A stretch of 64,000 nucleotides of DNA, from contig JAMPIV010012235.1 of assembly GCA_024509875.1 (NCBI GenBank), positions 62,001-126,000 on the forward strand, given 5' to 3'. Positions 21,201 through 30,963 of the stretch are shown piece by piece; position 1 is the first letter of the stretch, and each line of letters opens with the position of its first letter. The notes beneath the pieces were generated by a model. It saw only the letters and a list, made by a program, of their open reading frames with translations, was not told where the DNA came from and ran no database searches. The DNA is from Oreohelix idahoensis (taxonomy: Eukaryota; Mollusca; Gastropoda; Stylommatophora; Oreohelicidae). The position numbers were made by a program, and so were the translations under genes.

Positions 21201-21589
21201 GCAATAATCTTTACTGTATAATTTTGTTAATATGCATGTCGAACATTTTAGCTGTGTTATTTTTTAACTCGTGACAGTTTGTTGTTCCTTGTAACTCATT
21301 GTGACAGTTTGTTGTTCCTTGTAACTCATTATGACAGTTTGTTGTCCCCTTTTTAAATTCAAGTTTAACTTACAGTTGCCATGCACTCACTAATAGTAAT
21401 TCTTATTTACTATAAACTTTCAGAAACCGCATGTCTCTGAGTTCCAATCAAGCTTTTTATCTGATCCTTAACAACAAATCCATTGCCAGCATGTCGGCCA
21501 CTATAGCTGAGGTTTACAGAGATGAAAAAGATGATGATGGATTTCTCTATATGACTTATGCCTCACAGGAAATGTTTGGATCTTCCTAA
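9194..21589 (+). CDS. MAP1LC3: Atg8-family autophagy protein, LC3 (LC3C-like); four exons
   Basis: Joining 9194-9248, 17670-17725, 19102-19208 and 21424-21589 gives 384 bases: 127 residues and a stop, with GT/AG at every junction and matching phases. The protein starts with an N-terminal FKQRKTF helix like LC3, has the ubiquitin-like core ([20 protein letters not shown]) and ends [17 protein letters not shown]. Gly125 is the residue expected to be exposed by ATG4 and joined to phosphatidylethanolamine on autophagosome membranes, leaving a two-residue tail. PQELTM and [18 protein letters not shown] are closer in wording to LC3C than to LC3A/B or GABARAP. It looks intact. Introns are 8.4, 1.4 and 2.2 kb; the first is filled with transposons. 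It converges on the - strand gene ending at 30840. Confidence 0.95.
9260..9642. mobile_element. Tigger/pogo-like nonautonomous DNA element
   Basis: Left end TA|CAGTCATACCTCG starts 11 bases after the LC3 exon 1 donor GT. The right end carries the inverted relative CGAGGTAT, preceded by the phrase ttattgcggtggtctggaac. These ends closely resemble Tigger1-type pogo elements known from vertebrates. No transposase frame is present. The right terminus is imperfect and abuts a SINE. Confidence 0.6.
9646..9853 (+). mobile_element. SINE family 4 (LINE-tailed, GAA-ended), copy 1
   Basis: A 208-base unit is flanked by an exact 11-base duplication ATAGCCTACTT (9635-9645 and 9854-9864). It ends in (GAA)n, contains two related acgcca-taggcgt pieces, and is nearly identical to 23800-24003. 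Its last ~75 bases match the 3' ends of the RTE-like LINE copies at 50948 and 54751. Confidence 0.85.
10072..10205 (-). repeat. RTE-like LINE 3' end fragment
   Basis: It shares the caaggagcataggccttc phrase and the following C-terminal coding wording with the longer - strand LINE at 12965-16170. Confidence 0.7.
10328..10690. mobile_element. Fold-back MITE-like repeat with TTAGGG-like interior
   Basis: gggttgaaatgaagaacagt near 10330 recurs inverted near 10600 (ttgttcttcatttcaacc) and again near 10680. The interior has ccctaaccctaa and gggttaggg pieces. A related stretch lies at 40795-40925. Confidence 0.55.
10765..10830. repeat. Short dispersed repeat (catgcgccctaatataactg)
   Basis: The phrase cttttatatttgg-catgcgccctaatataactgac recurs at 24750-24815. 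The family is unknown. Confidence 0.5.
11060..11280 (-). pseudogene. LINE family F, C-terminal fragment
   Basis: In reverse it reads [14 protein letters not shown]…[10 protein letters not shown], the same C-terminal wording as the LINE at 35656-37217, with stops. Confidence 0.65.
11325..11480 (-). repeat. Dispersed repeat R, copy
   Basis: In reverse it matches the family gtggagccat…ttgcaggaagcctgcaccaaagcattcatgtgctc…ttttacatgatgaggttgc seen in at least eight places in the window. Confidence 0.6.
11500..11725 (-). repeat. LINE C-terminal-like fragment, related to 28440-28665
   Basis: Both stretches share cagctttgcc…ttctctttggc…ctggccagtc-like wording. In reverse a frame reads like a degraded LINE tail. 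Confidence 0.4.
12005..12240 (+). repeat. Dispersed repeat R, near full-length copy
   Basis: It runs from the ctccccactaagcatgg start through the gtctttgtctcctcagaaac end, the longest form of the repeat R family apart from the 46050 copy. Confidence 0.65.
12297..12845 (+). pseudogene. LINE family B, reverse-transcriptase C-terminal fragment
   Basis: The + frame reads [14 protein letters not shown]…, then [15 protein letters not shown]…[20 protein letters not shown], the C-terminal region of a non-LTR retrotransposon polyprotein (ATG-opened part 12430-12750). It ends in ccatagttgactatgactgaagggg, shared with the copies at 31150 and 31876. No catalytic reverse-transcriptase motifs are included, so it is 5'-truncated. 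Confidence 0.75.
12965..16170 (-). pseudogene. Nearly full-length RTE-like LINE
   Basis: Read on the - strand from about 15990 downward: an endonuclease with [10 protein letters not shown] near 15690, MGDLNAKI near 15350 and SDHHLL near 15070; a charged linker (14840-14450); then reverse transcriptase with [14 protein letters not shown] (~14180), [11 protein letters not shown] (~14000), [13 protein letters not shown] (~13830) and FADDLALL (~13680). A C-terminal part ends [17 protein letters not shown]…[10 protein letters not shown] at ~12985. Several frameshifts and stops break it, so it is dead. It reads as RTE/RTEX-like. The 5' UTR (15780-16170) recurs at 25535-25680. It lies in LC3 intron 1 antisense to the gene. 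Confidence 0.85.
16171..17204. other. LC3 intron 1, no recognisable element
   Basis: AT-rich intronic sequence with T-runs near 16627. No coding or repeat family was recognised. Confidence 0.5.
17205..17360 (-). repeat. Dispersed repeat R, copy
   Basis: In reverse it carries gcaggaagcctgcatcaaag and the caacttcatcatataaaa block of the family. A C/G-rich run (gggggggggg) lies just upstream near 17154. Confidence 0.6.
17670..17725 (+). CDS. MAP1LC3: LC3 exon 2
   Basis: It follows a T-rich acceptor ending CAG at 17667-17669 and precedes the donor GTGAGT at 17726. It encodes [18 protein letters not shown], the segment after the N-terminal helix. Confidence 0.95.
17863..18140 (+). mobile_element. 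SINE family 2, complete, tRNA-derived
   Basis: A 278-base unit is flanked by an exact 9-base duplication AGAGAAAAG (17854-17862 and 18141-18149). The head has an A-box-like tagcacagtggttag and a B-box ggttcgatcccc. The centre has cgacccagcctctatgaattgggtacc, a core shared with SINE families 1 and 3. It ends in a short T-run. Confidence 0.9.
18228..18535 (+). mobile_element. 308-base retroposon with GAA tail
   Basis: It is bounded by an exact 12-base duplication AAACAGCTCAGC (18216-18227 and 18536-18547) and ends (GAA)n. There is no clear tRNA-like head, so it may be the 3' end of a LINE or another SINE. Its tail begins gacgaacgagg, unlike SINE family 4 apart from the GAA run. Confidence 0.8.
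19102..19208 (+). CDS. MAP1LC3: LC3 exon 3
   Basis: The acceptor is CTTAG (to 19101) and the donor GTCAGT (from 19209). It encodes the LDKTKF and PQELTMSQF segments of the ubiquitin-like fold. Confidence 0.95.
19209..20265. other. LC3 intron 3, no recognisable element
   Basis: It contains an 80-codon frame at 19384-19626 with no known motif and no sign of being a gene. Otherwise AT-rich sequence. Confidence 0.45.
20266..20450 (-). repeat. SINE family 1, diverged copy
   Basis: In reverse the core phrase (cagctgtacaaatgggtacctgac) is readable, along with the tail side; it is older than other copies. Confidence 0.6.
21268..21352 (+). repeat. Tandem repeat, ~33-base unit, 2.5 copies
   Basis: The unit tgacagtttgttgttcctt…gtaactcatt repeats head to tail in LC3 intron 3, ~75 bases before exon 4. 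Confidence 0.85.
21424..21589 (+). CDS. MAP1LC3: LC3 exon 4 with stop
   Basis: The acceptor is TTTCAG (to 21423). The exon carries the C-terminal half through MFGSS and the TAA at 21587-21589. Confidence 0.95.
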
Positions 21590-22719
21590 TAGTTTCGTGC
21601 TGACTTTTTTTGGAGGGAAAATGGTGTGATGTGCATACATTTTGTGAAAAGGGAAAACCCAATACAGGGTTTAATTAATGGTTTCGTGATAAGAAAAGGA
21701 AACAAAAGTGTCTGATTATGCAAAAACACTCCTTACAGATTGCCTTGTGGAAATAGAAAGTTTCCTATGACATGGTAAGAGGAAGAACAGGGTGTAGTGA
21801 TAGAAAGTGAAAATAAATATTTTGCTAACACAGCAATAGTTAAAAGCTACATGTGCCACAGCATGACTCGATCAGTTTTACTTGCAGCTATTAAAAAAGC
21901 AAACTGTGTTAAACATTAAATAACTGAAAGCATCTCATCTGCAGGTCTTGACATTGTGTTTATAGCTCACTGACTTAGTTTATCTGAATAAAGCAGACCA
22001 ACTAATAGCCTCCACATTTTTGTTAAGTTACGTTATGAAACTTTGGTTTGAAAAGTGCCAGTTTTGCATTTGTTGCTTAAGAGTGAATTGTTTTGGCTTT
22101 AGTTAATTTCTTTAAGTTAAAAAATAAGCTATTGTAGGAGTAAGGAATTTAACTTTTGTCAGTTTAGCATATATTTGGTAACTAAGTATTTTATGCTATG
22201 AAAACATTCCAAAAATATTAGTGTAAATGAAAAAATGTGGATTGGAGAAAGAATGGAAAGTACTTTTCTCGGTCCAATCCAAGATAAGAAACAAACTGGA
22301 GGATGAACATGATATACGGGAATAAGCTTGTTGATTGACAAGAAACAGAATCGAGGCTGTCATGAATTTGTGGCCGTGGACATATAAGCTGGCTGATGAT
22401 GATAGCTTGTCTACTATACACTACTTCTAATTCTCAGTGTTGATCGTATGTTGAGTTCGAACCTCTATCCTTACAGTACGCAGCTTTTGGTTGATGTTAT
22501 TACAGTAACTTTTCTCATCTTTATGATTAAAGCAGCTCATAACTGACAGTTGAGTGATGATTCAACAATTTGATGAAAATATTTCATTTGGACAGCAGTA
22601 GCAAGTACGTTGAACTTTATTTACATAGAATATGTAACGAGATGTGAAATGATGTGCCTTACCTTTCCATAAGGTTGGCCGACTGGTACAGCAACAAATT
22701 CAAATCAGTTGTCAATAAA
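21590..22719 (+). promoter_or_regulatory. Probable LC3 3' UTR with candidate poly(A) signals
   Basis: No gene is seen after the LC3 stop. AATAAA hexamers lie at 21812, 21987 and 22714; which one is used cannot be told from sequence. Confidence 0.45.
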
Positions 22720-23790
22720 ATGTCTTGCTATCGTTCACTCTTGCTGCTTCAGTATTTCTAGCTGTCTCTCTTTGTTATGGTGGTCACGACTTGATAAGCA
22801 CTGCTGCTACAAATTTCTAGCTGTCATGTAGTTCTTCATATCTAATCATTATCTTCTTTCTTCTAGTTCTGACATAATTCTTCTGACTCTATCTTTTATT
22901 TCTGTAGTCTTTAATTGGTGTATCTTAGAGAATACTGGCCTACCGCCAGGGTTGACGATTTCCCAAGTTTATATACTATTCGTTAGTCTGTCACTTTGCC
23001 TACTGCTCTTCACTTTTGCTACGAGACTAAAATGTCAACATACCTGGGTTTTTCGAAAACACATACATTTCTTGTACTGGCGATACTGGCATGCTTGTCC
23101 ACAGATATGAATAACAAAACTGTCACCTATAATTGTGGCGTGCAAGCGATTGCGTGTCTAGACTATAGTTCATGTTTCTGTCACCACAGAAGCAACAAAC
23201 GTTTTGGCATATTGTCCGATGATAACCCTCAATTTCACTTGCCACGTTAACTTTAACACAGCTCAAGCAACTTGCTTCCTAACGCTATCGTGTTTAAGAT
23301 CTGACTGATAATGAACCACGATTTACTACGACGACTATTCCCGAATATTCTAGAACAGACTTTCTCGCAAACAACTCAGCAATTCTTTCACTGCACAAGA
23401 TTGTAATCTCGTAGTCTAGTTTACCTTCGCTCACTTGTCAAACAAAAAACAATTCCAAACTTTCAACCAAGGGATGACAACTGTACTCTTGTCTCCTCCT
23501 TTACAATGTAATTTGGATTATTTCCCTTAAATTACAAATCCAAGTTTAATTATAAAAAATTGATCTCATAACAATATGATTGCACCTGAATTTATGTTAC
23601 CGACACTACCTGCTACAAATTTATTTGGCTGTGCTCTGATAAGTATTTAACAACTTATGGTACTAAAAAAATGTTATGCACCGAAGAAATTTTTGTTTAT
23701 TAAAAATTGTGTGTGTTGTATGCATGGTAAACTCTACAATTTATTTCCTCTGATATTGAATAGGAGTTACTGGAAGGTTTACTAAAAGCC
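22720..23790. other. Intergenic, nothing recognised
   Basis: No gene, long repeat or splice-compatible reading frame is apparent. Confidence 0.4.
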
Positions 23791-23799
23791 AAGGAAGTA

Positions 23800-24003
23800 C
23801 GAACAACGGGCTGATCACCCGTTTGCCAGTCACTTCGATTACGGAAACAACAGCAAATGGGTTGATTTGCCGTTGCCCTAAAGACGCCACTAGGCGTGAT
23901 GGGAAACAATGGCAAAGAAAACCTATCTGCTGTTGCCCTAAGACGCCACTAGGTGTAATGGCCACTGACTGCTTTGACGGTCGGTGGCTAAGGACGGAAG
24001 AAG
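23800..24003 (+). mobile_element. SINE family 4, copy 2
   Basis: A 204-base unit nearly identical to 9646-9853, flanked by a 9-base duplication AAGGAAGTA (23791-23799 and 24004-24012), ending in GAA repeats. Confidence 0.85.
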
Positions 24004-24309
24004 AAGGAAGTATGGGGAGAGAAAAAAGGTCAGAACCCTTGCATTAGTCAGTACTTTCAACCTCTTGTGAAGCTTATATTTTGATGTCAGCTTTGTCATT
24101 GAAGTTACACAGTATGACAAATGACTTTGACCTTAACATTCCAGTGGGCCAAAGTTCAGTACCATGTTGTATGTAGTATTCATGGTTTTGAGGATAGCCC
24201 TTGATAGTTTAGCAATACTCATTAGAAGCCCAGTGTCTTAGCTACATTGTTATCGATACTTTAACTACGTTGTTATCGATGATGTGTTGGTTAAGGTTAA
24301 TCGATACTT

Positions 24310-24545
24310 TAAAAAAGGTCAAGGTAGTCCCAAAGCAGATACTGCCATAGTGATGTGTTAGAGACTTCCTTAAACTTGGTCCAGCTGTATGAGGTGGGGT
24401 GACCAATTCCCTTTCTCATTGCCTTTGTCTTCCATAACTCAAGAGCAGAGTCACCAGGTACCCATTTACAGCCATGTAGACTGCAACGTGACGCTACTAA
24501 GTTTCAAAGTCAGAATTTTGCCGTAAGAGGCATGCTCACTCTGGC
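24310..24545 (-). repeat. SINE family 1, copy
   Basis: Starts with the reversed tail aaaaaaggtcaaggtagtcc, then the core. The head is diverged. Confidence 0.75.
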
Positions 24546-24749
24546 AATTAGATGCTATATTTCTACTTATTTCTACATACGTGTTTTGGGGTCAGATAAA
24601 ATGTAATATTACATGACACTAGCAACTTACATCACCACCCAACAATGCTTTGTTATTTATTTTAATATATTTCATTATCACCATTACTACAGAATGGCAT
24701 TTGTTCCTTCAGAATGTACTATTTTGTACTTTATACACCAGACCACAGG

Positions 24750-24815
24750 GTCTTTTATATTTGGGCATGCGCCCTAATATAACTGACAAGCCTTGTATCT
24801 AGGTTGAACAGGATG
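24750..24815. repeat. Short dispersed repeat, second copy
   Basis: Shares cttttatatttgg-catgcgccctaatataactgac with 10765-10830. Confidence 0.5.
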
Positions 24816-25138
24816 CTGCTTGCCAAAACTCCAATTTTAAACAATAATATTTACTGTATACACTATTTTGTAATGTATTTGTAATAAGTGGTTTTTTTAT
24901 TTGCTTAAGTATTTGAAAAAGTTAAATAATCTCTTTTGCTTCATGTTTGCCCAAGAGTTTTAACACGTTTAAAATAAATATTGTTTGGGAAAGTAAACAA
25001 CAAAATAGGTTAACAACTTGAACAAAGCCATGAATAGTTTGTCTGCAGCTGAAGACACAGATTATGACAAGGACTGTTGTCACTGTAACAAGAATATCAG
25101 TTCTAATGTAGATAGTAAACAGCCTCAAGCTATAGCCT

Positions 25139-25400
25139 AAAAGGTCAAGGTAGTCTCATAGCAGATACTGCTGTAGGGGAGTGGTGTGTTATAGACCACT
25201 AATGCAGGTCCAGCTTTATGAGGTGGGGTGACTAGTTTCCTTCCTCGCTACCTTTGTAACTCACGAGCAGAGTCAGGTACCCATTTACAGCTTGGTAAAG
25301 TGGAGCGTGACAATACCAGGTTTTGATCCCAGAATAAGGTATTTTTGCCACCGAGAGGCAAGCATTCTAACTGCTTAGTCAGTCGGATGCTCTCCCCAGA
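25139..25400 (-). repeat. SINE family 1, near-complete copy
   Basis: Reversed tail, core and tRNA-like head (ending gtcagtcggatgctctcc) are all readable. Confidence 0.8.
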
Positions 25401-25424
25401 TATAGGGCAAAATAATAATCACCA

Positions 25425-25680
25425 TCATCATCAGTGACCTTTAACTCTTTAAGGAGCATATGCCTTCAGTAAATTCATACCAAGTCTTGTATTTGCCTTG
25501 GTTGACTTATCCATGTTGTTGAAGTCTTTTTGGCTTACAAGTTCTACAGGATAGGGTAGCCATCCCCCATGTCCAAGCCCTCCTTAGTCATCTCCTACAA
25601 GATGCATTGTAAGGTACAGTTTTACTGTTCTTTGCTCCCCTATCAAGCCCAAGTAACACGTGGGTAAGGGCATATTGGCT
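25425..25680 (-). repeat. RTE-like LINE pieces: 3' end (25425-25500) next to 5' UTR (25535-25680)
   Basis: 25440 has the ggagcatatgccttc 3' phrase. 25535-25680 aligns with the 5' UTR phrase catgcccaaccctccttag…gccccagtaacac of the LINE at 12965-16170. The body between them is missing, so this is a large internal deletion or two fragments. Confidence 0.65.
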
Positions 25681-25702
25681 TATGTTTTTATATTTTATTA
25701 TA

Positions 25703-25905
25703 CTTACTTACTTAATCGTTCCTCTTCTACCCTGGGGTGTAGAGGTTTGCCAGAGATGGCGCCATACTATCTTATCGGTTGTCTTCCCCCTGGCCTCGTT
25801 CCAATTTAGTCCTTGGTCCTTCAGAGATTGATTTTCTCCTTCCAGCGAACTCTGGGTCGTCCTGGAAGTCTCAATCCCTGACTCTTGGTTTCCTATATTT
25901 GATTT
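25703..25905 (-). pseudogene. LINE family F, 3' end fragment
   Basis: The left edge is the reversed tail (acttacttactta). Inward it reads as SLKDQGLNWNEARGKTTDKIVWR in reverse, like the end of 35656-37217. Confidence 0.7.
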
Positions 25906-26035
25906 TATCTAGAAAGTATTTTTTTGCCTTTTATATCATTTTACAATGTTGAAGCAACAGTTGAAAGAAAATGTGTCTACAACTATTTCAACCAGAGTTT
26001 TATTAGTTTACTTTGAAACTTTTATAAATTCACAT

Positions 26036-26215
26036 CAGTCAGTACCCTTTAGACCCCCAAGAAGCAGCAACTTTCAACACACACGTCATGTTCTCCTGTC
26101 ACGTGCCATCACAAAAGTTCTTTCTAGGCCTTCCTCATTATTTTCATTTCTGTCTCCAGTTTTCTTCTCCATGTGTTTTGGTCTGCCTGTACCCTCTCTT
26201 ACCTAGAACAAGGAT
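26036..26215 (-). repeat. RTE-like LINE 3' end fragment
   Basis: agtaccctttagacccccaag is followed by the degraded C-terminal coding wording of the RTE-like family. Confidence 0.6.
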
Positions 26216-27085
26216 GGCATTTTCACATCAAGTGCAATATTTGAATCCTGAATAAATAAAATAGCTATAACAGTATTACATAACATTTACTCTTAATGTT
26301 ATTATTTAACATGTAGAACATGATATGACTAATTATCTCTTCTTCCCCACCCCCTCTTAATATGAATATAGCTAGAGGTTTTGTTACTTTAGTAGTGTAT
26401 TCACAGAATCAGCTGAATATGTTGTTTGTATGTAAGTTGTTTGTATGTATGTTGTTTGTATGTAAGTATAACGTCATTACTTCACACAAATACACAATAC
26501 ACATCTTGGATACTTAATGTGACAAGGGAGAGAAATCAAATAATCTCAACCTTTATTGTTTTGTGACAGGCCAGTTTTACAATTGTTGTTGTTTCCGACT
26601 CAAAACCCTGGAGATTGGAAACAACAACAATGATTCTAACTTCTTCTGAGAGATCAGCTTTATTATTTCTCTGACAATATTCTGCATAACCTGTACTCTT
26701 GATTGTCCATCACATTTTTGTTAACGTTGAGGAATACATGTGTGTGTGTGTGTGTGTGTGTGCATGCGCGCAGTGAGGTGCCTTTATTTTGGTGTATATA
26801 AAGTATACATGAATGTAAATAATGTGGGTGAAGAGATTTTTGAATTAATAAATTCACTTTTGCTTGAAAATGAAATCAGCATTTTTTCAATATTCTTTAC
26901 TTCATTCATACCAACATGTATCTTCTGCTTTGTCCATCGATCTCTCCAGGTTGATCTTCTATTTGTCAGTGCTCTCAGAGTTTGCCACTTCTGTTTTTTC
27001 TTCTTTTTATTCATCTTCCTTTTTCTCTGCAAGTTACATGCCAGAGCTTGCCTGACTAGTTACATTTTGTTGTAAACATAATCAT
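26216..27085. other. Intergenic, with a (TG)n microsatellite at about 26738-26762
   Basis: There is no gene. A short gttgtttgtatgta repeat lies near 26425-26465. Confidence 0.5.
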
Positions 27086-27089
27086 CAAT

Positions 27090-27320
27090 TGTTTTCCCCT
27101 GCCACTTATGGTATATGCAGATGCCACTGCAGTTGGTCGCCATGTAAGAAGCCTACACCAAAGCATTCATGTGCTTCTGAGCAGTGGTTTATTTAGCAAT
27201 TTTTTTCACATGAAGAAGTTGTCAGCCCAATGTACAACCTAATACTCACCTCAAGCAACATCCTGGAGGGAGCAGTCGTCTTATACTTTCTTTGTCTCCT
27301 TAGAGACCCCTATACAGATT
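27090..27320 (+). repeat. Dispersed repeat R, near full-length copy
   Basis: It reads gtaagaagcctacaccaaag, then cacatgaagaagttg, then ctttgtctccttagagaccc. Confidence 0.65.
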
Positions 27321-28379
27321 TTTTTACCAGACATGCGCTCTCAAATTATTGTGGTAAAATTAACAACACAAATTTTAAGATATAAAAATGAGACAAGCAA
27401 CATATTCTGGATTTATTAAATTACAAAATAATTTATTGACAAGATTGACTAACTCTACAAGCCAGGTTGCTGGCGACATTTACAATTGAGGAATCTTCTT
27501 GTGGTATTTAACTACTCTAAATGCTACCAACTAAAATGAAATGATCATCTTCTTTAAATCAGTTCTCTAACTGTTCATTACTCATGTCATAGAGTTCTTT
27601 CAGCTTTAAGCACTGTAGTACTTTTAATCTCCTAGTATTTTTCAGGATGAGCAGTACTTTCAATCTCTTTCTTTTTAAGCATTGCAGTACTTTCCATCTC
27701 CAGATCTTCTGGCCCCAATATCACATGTTGACTTTATTGCAATTTTCTTCTTCTTTTGTTTCTTTTGTCTTTTACTGCAGTCAAATTGAGAAGACTGTAA
27801 TTTTGTTCTTAAATTGTAACTTTACAGACCATAAATCTGGACAGCTGGTAGGTTAAACTGGATTATTTCATGACAAATCTTATTCATTTATGTGTGTTTT
27901 TGGTTGAAATCCAAGATATCTCTATAACATGATCAAATAACAGTATTCTCCTATAACATGATCAAATAACAATATTCTCCTATAACATGATCAAATAACG
28001 ATATTCTCCTATAAACATATTGCTTTTGGGATGGATCAAGCAGTTACATTAAGTAACATTAGTACTAAAAATAAAACATAAATGTAATTTCTAGCATGCA
28101 CATGATTAAGATGATCATATCAATTACCTGAAAAAAAGTAAATATTAAATACATGCTATTTTAGTGATCTGGATAAATAAAATGGCATAAATGTCTACCT
28201 TATAATGTTATGCTGCAGCTGTTTCATAGTATGGTGTACATTAAATTTCAGTAAGGCTTGATTAAAAAGGTTAGGGAATGCATAACATTAGATTTTCTCA
28301 CATCTGTCTATCTACTTCTTCTTTGTACACTTTATGTGTTTAAAGAAAGCAGTGGTCAGCCTGAGGTTGTTGATATCTC
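27321..28379. other. Intergenic; small tandem repeat at 27930-28015
   Basis: A 30-base unit (tctcctataacatgatcaaa…) is repeated three times at 27930-28015. No gene is seen. Confidence 0.55.
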
Positions 28380-28665
28380 CTTAGAGTTTGTCTATCTAAC
28401 ACTCCTTATCGTTCCACACAGGGGATGGGACTGTAACTGTTGCAGGTCACTCTTATTTCTTTTCTGGGCCACTTTCTTCAGCTCTGCCTGGGTGCGTTGA
28501 CACTGTCTTCCATTCTCTTTGGCCTCTCAGCTCTCCTCTTCCTGTGGGTTCAAGCAAAGGGGTTGTCAGAACATACTGGTTGGTCACTTCCTGAGGGTGT
28601 GTCCTATGCACCTCATCTCCGCTTTCTTGAATCTCTAGCTGTATTGTATTCCACAGCTCTATGTT
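28380..28665 (-). repeat. LINE C-terminal-like fragment, related to 11500-11725
   Basis: It shares ttcagctctgcc…ttctctttggcctctc…cttcctgagggtgtgtc with the other copy. No intact frame remains. Confidence 0.4.
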
Positions 28666-28677
28666 TGCTATTAAAGA

Positions 28678-28935
28678 AATTCCTATAGCAGATAATGCTG
28701 GAGAGAAGTGAGAGTTAGAGATTTCACTGTACTAGGTCCAGCTTTATGAGGTAGGGGTGAACAGTTCCCTTCCTCACTGGCTTTGCCTTCCTTAACTCAA
28801 AAGTACAGTCAGGTATCCATTTACAGCTGGATAAACTGGTAAATAATGCTACCAGGTTTTCATCCCAGAGCACAGTAACCTTGCTGGGATAGACAAGTGC
28901 TCTAACCCCTTGGTCAAACAGATGCACATGTTTAT
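28678..28935 (-). repeat. SINE family 1, copy
   Basis: The core (catttacagctggataaactgg in reverse) and the degraded head are readable. Confidence 0.75.
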
Positions 28936-29199
28936 TATTATATCTGTCATTTAATAATGAGTATGTGCCTGAGGGACTTGTTGCAGTTTTCATAACATAA
29001 TTTCTTTTTTCTGGGTTAGGGTTACCAGCCCTAACCCAAGCCCCAAACTTGTAGGGCTTGTTTCTGCCCATTCTGTATAGCCTGTCATCTGACCTGTTCA
29101 GCCTGGATGAAGCTGCCACAACCACAAGGTTCTCATCAACACATCTCATGGCTTTAATGAGATATTCGACCTGCCCCACAGATATTCCCTCACATCATC

Positions 29200-29285
29200 A
29201 CCAGTGCCCTTCAGCTTCCTGTGGAGCATAATCCATCAGCCAATTTGTGCCAAGCCATCCTGTTGCTCATATGGATCCTGGCAAC
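29200..29285 (-). repeat. RTE-like LINE 3' end fragment
   Basis: It has catcatcaccagtgcccttcagcttcctgtggagcata, the 3' end wording of the family, then stops. Confidence 0.55.
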
Positions 29286-29482
29286 TGAAACTGGGCAGCA
29301 AATAATATGACCACTGTTTCCACTTGAGCATGCCATAATAGATGACCTATCAACTTCACCAAAAACCACCAAACAATACTCCAAGCATATCTTAGAATGT
29401 TCAATACTTTTATATTTAGCAGTCATATTTTTTCTTAAACTAACCTATTTTAATTTTTTTTTTAAACCCATAACCCATTTAC

Positions 29483-30210
29483 ACAGCTACCAGGGGCAAT
29501 GGGATAGCGGAAATGGAAATTAATCAACTGATACTTAATCATGCCGGGGATAATGATGCCATTGTGTATACTAATGGGTCTGTGATCCGTGGTGAGAAAT
29601 CAGGTTGGGGCTTCTCTGCTAGGGTAAAGGGCAGAATCGTCACTGAACATAGCGGGGCTTACACGATAACAACTTCCAGCATGAGGATGGAGGTAGAGGC
29701 AGCTACTGCAGCCTTAAGGTGACTAACTGACACTTCAGTAAAAAAGGCAGTCACTGTATCAGACTCAGTCCATGCTTCGAAAGGTTCAAAATGGTTGGCT
29801 AAGGCATGAATGGAAAACCTCCACAGAAGCTTCAAATCTGCAGAAGCTGGTGTGGATCTACTGTCCTGGTCATACAGGGATATGCAGTAATGAGAGAGCT
29901 GACAGACTAGCATCAAGAGTACCAACAGTGGTGACACTGGATATGGATAAGGGAGAGATACTGAGAACAATTAAAGATACCTGTTAGAGAATGACACTGC
30001 TATAGATGAATCATCAAGGTTAATACAGTCTGAATTTGGCATCAAACGTAAGGTTAACAGAGATAGACGTATGAGAGGATGCATCCCTCGTGTTTATAAC
30101 AGCGAGCTACAGAAACAGTTAGCATTCACACTCTTCGACATATACTGAGGGAAATTGAGCACCTATGGGTTTGCCCGGAGTGCAATGATGTCGATTCTGT
30201 ACAACAATAA
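29483..30210 (+). pseudogene. LINE family N, RNase H domain fragment
   Basis: The + strand frames 29513-29722 and 29772-29987 read as an RNase H domain: AIVYTNGSVIRG.KSGWGF, SSMRMEVEA and IYCPGHTGICSNERADRLASR. The usual YTDGS Asp is Asn here. RNase H is typical of I/Nimb/R1-type LINEs. A frameshift splits the domain. The same protein appears at 43385-44763. Confidence 0.75.
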
Positions 30211-30334
30211 CCATTTACATAGTACAATCTTACTTTTAAAGTAAAGATTACTTCATAACCCATATAAAAACCATTAGCCAGTTTGAGAGAAAAAATTCAA
30301 ATGCCTTTGAAAATGCACAAAACAGTCTTAGAAT

Positions 30335-30690
30335 TTCTGAAACAAGCCACTTTTGAGAAAAGGAATTCCGAAACAGCCACTTTTGAGAGAAGGAATTCTG
30401 AAACAAGCCACTTTTGAGAAAAGAATTATCAAACAAGCCACCTTTGAGAAAAGGAATTTTGAAACAAGCCACTTTTGTTTTGAGAAAAGGAATTTTGAAA
30501 CAAGCCACTTTTGTTTTGAGAAAAGGAATTTTGAAACAGCCACTTTTTAGAAAAGAAATTCTGAAACAAACCACTTTTGAGAACAGGAATCCTGAAACTT
30601 TTGAAAGGAGTTCTGGAGCAAGCCACCTTAGAGTAAAGGAATTCTGAAAGAAGCCACTTTTGAGAAAAGGAATTCTGAAACAGCCACTTT
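30335..30690 (+). repeat. Minisatellite, ~30-base unit, about 11 copies
   Basis: The unit (cttttgagaaaaggaattctgaaacaagccac-like) repeats imperfectly; two units carry an extra tttgtt. It lies ~150 bases beyond the last exon of the - strand gene. Confidence 0.9.
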
Positions 30691-30839
30691 AAAGATATTA
30701 AACTCCCATTTTATTTTTCACTACATTCAAAGCACCTATCCACAACTGTAATATTTGTTACTCTTTTAAGAATACTTTGTAAGAAAACCAGGCCACAATT
30801 TCTGTCACTCTTGTGGTAGAAACATCAGACTAAATATGT

Positions 30840-30963
30840 CTACTTGTCACTTTTGTTGGACAGGTCTATCTCAGATAGTTCACTCTCTTCCCCATCAGCA
30901 CCAGATGGTATAGTCACAGACATCCTGTACAGTCCCACATTTGAGCTTGTACCACCATCAATC
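30840..30963 (-). CDS. Last exon of the unidentified gene
   Basis: The acceptor is TTTTTCAG (- strand). It encodes 40 residues from IDGGTSSNVGLYRMSV to DLSNKSDK and the TAG stop. It starts in phase 2, completing an Arg codon. Confidence 0.85.
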
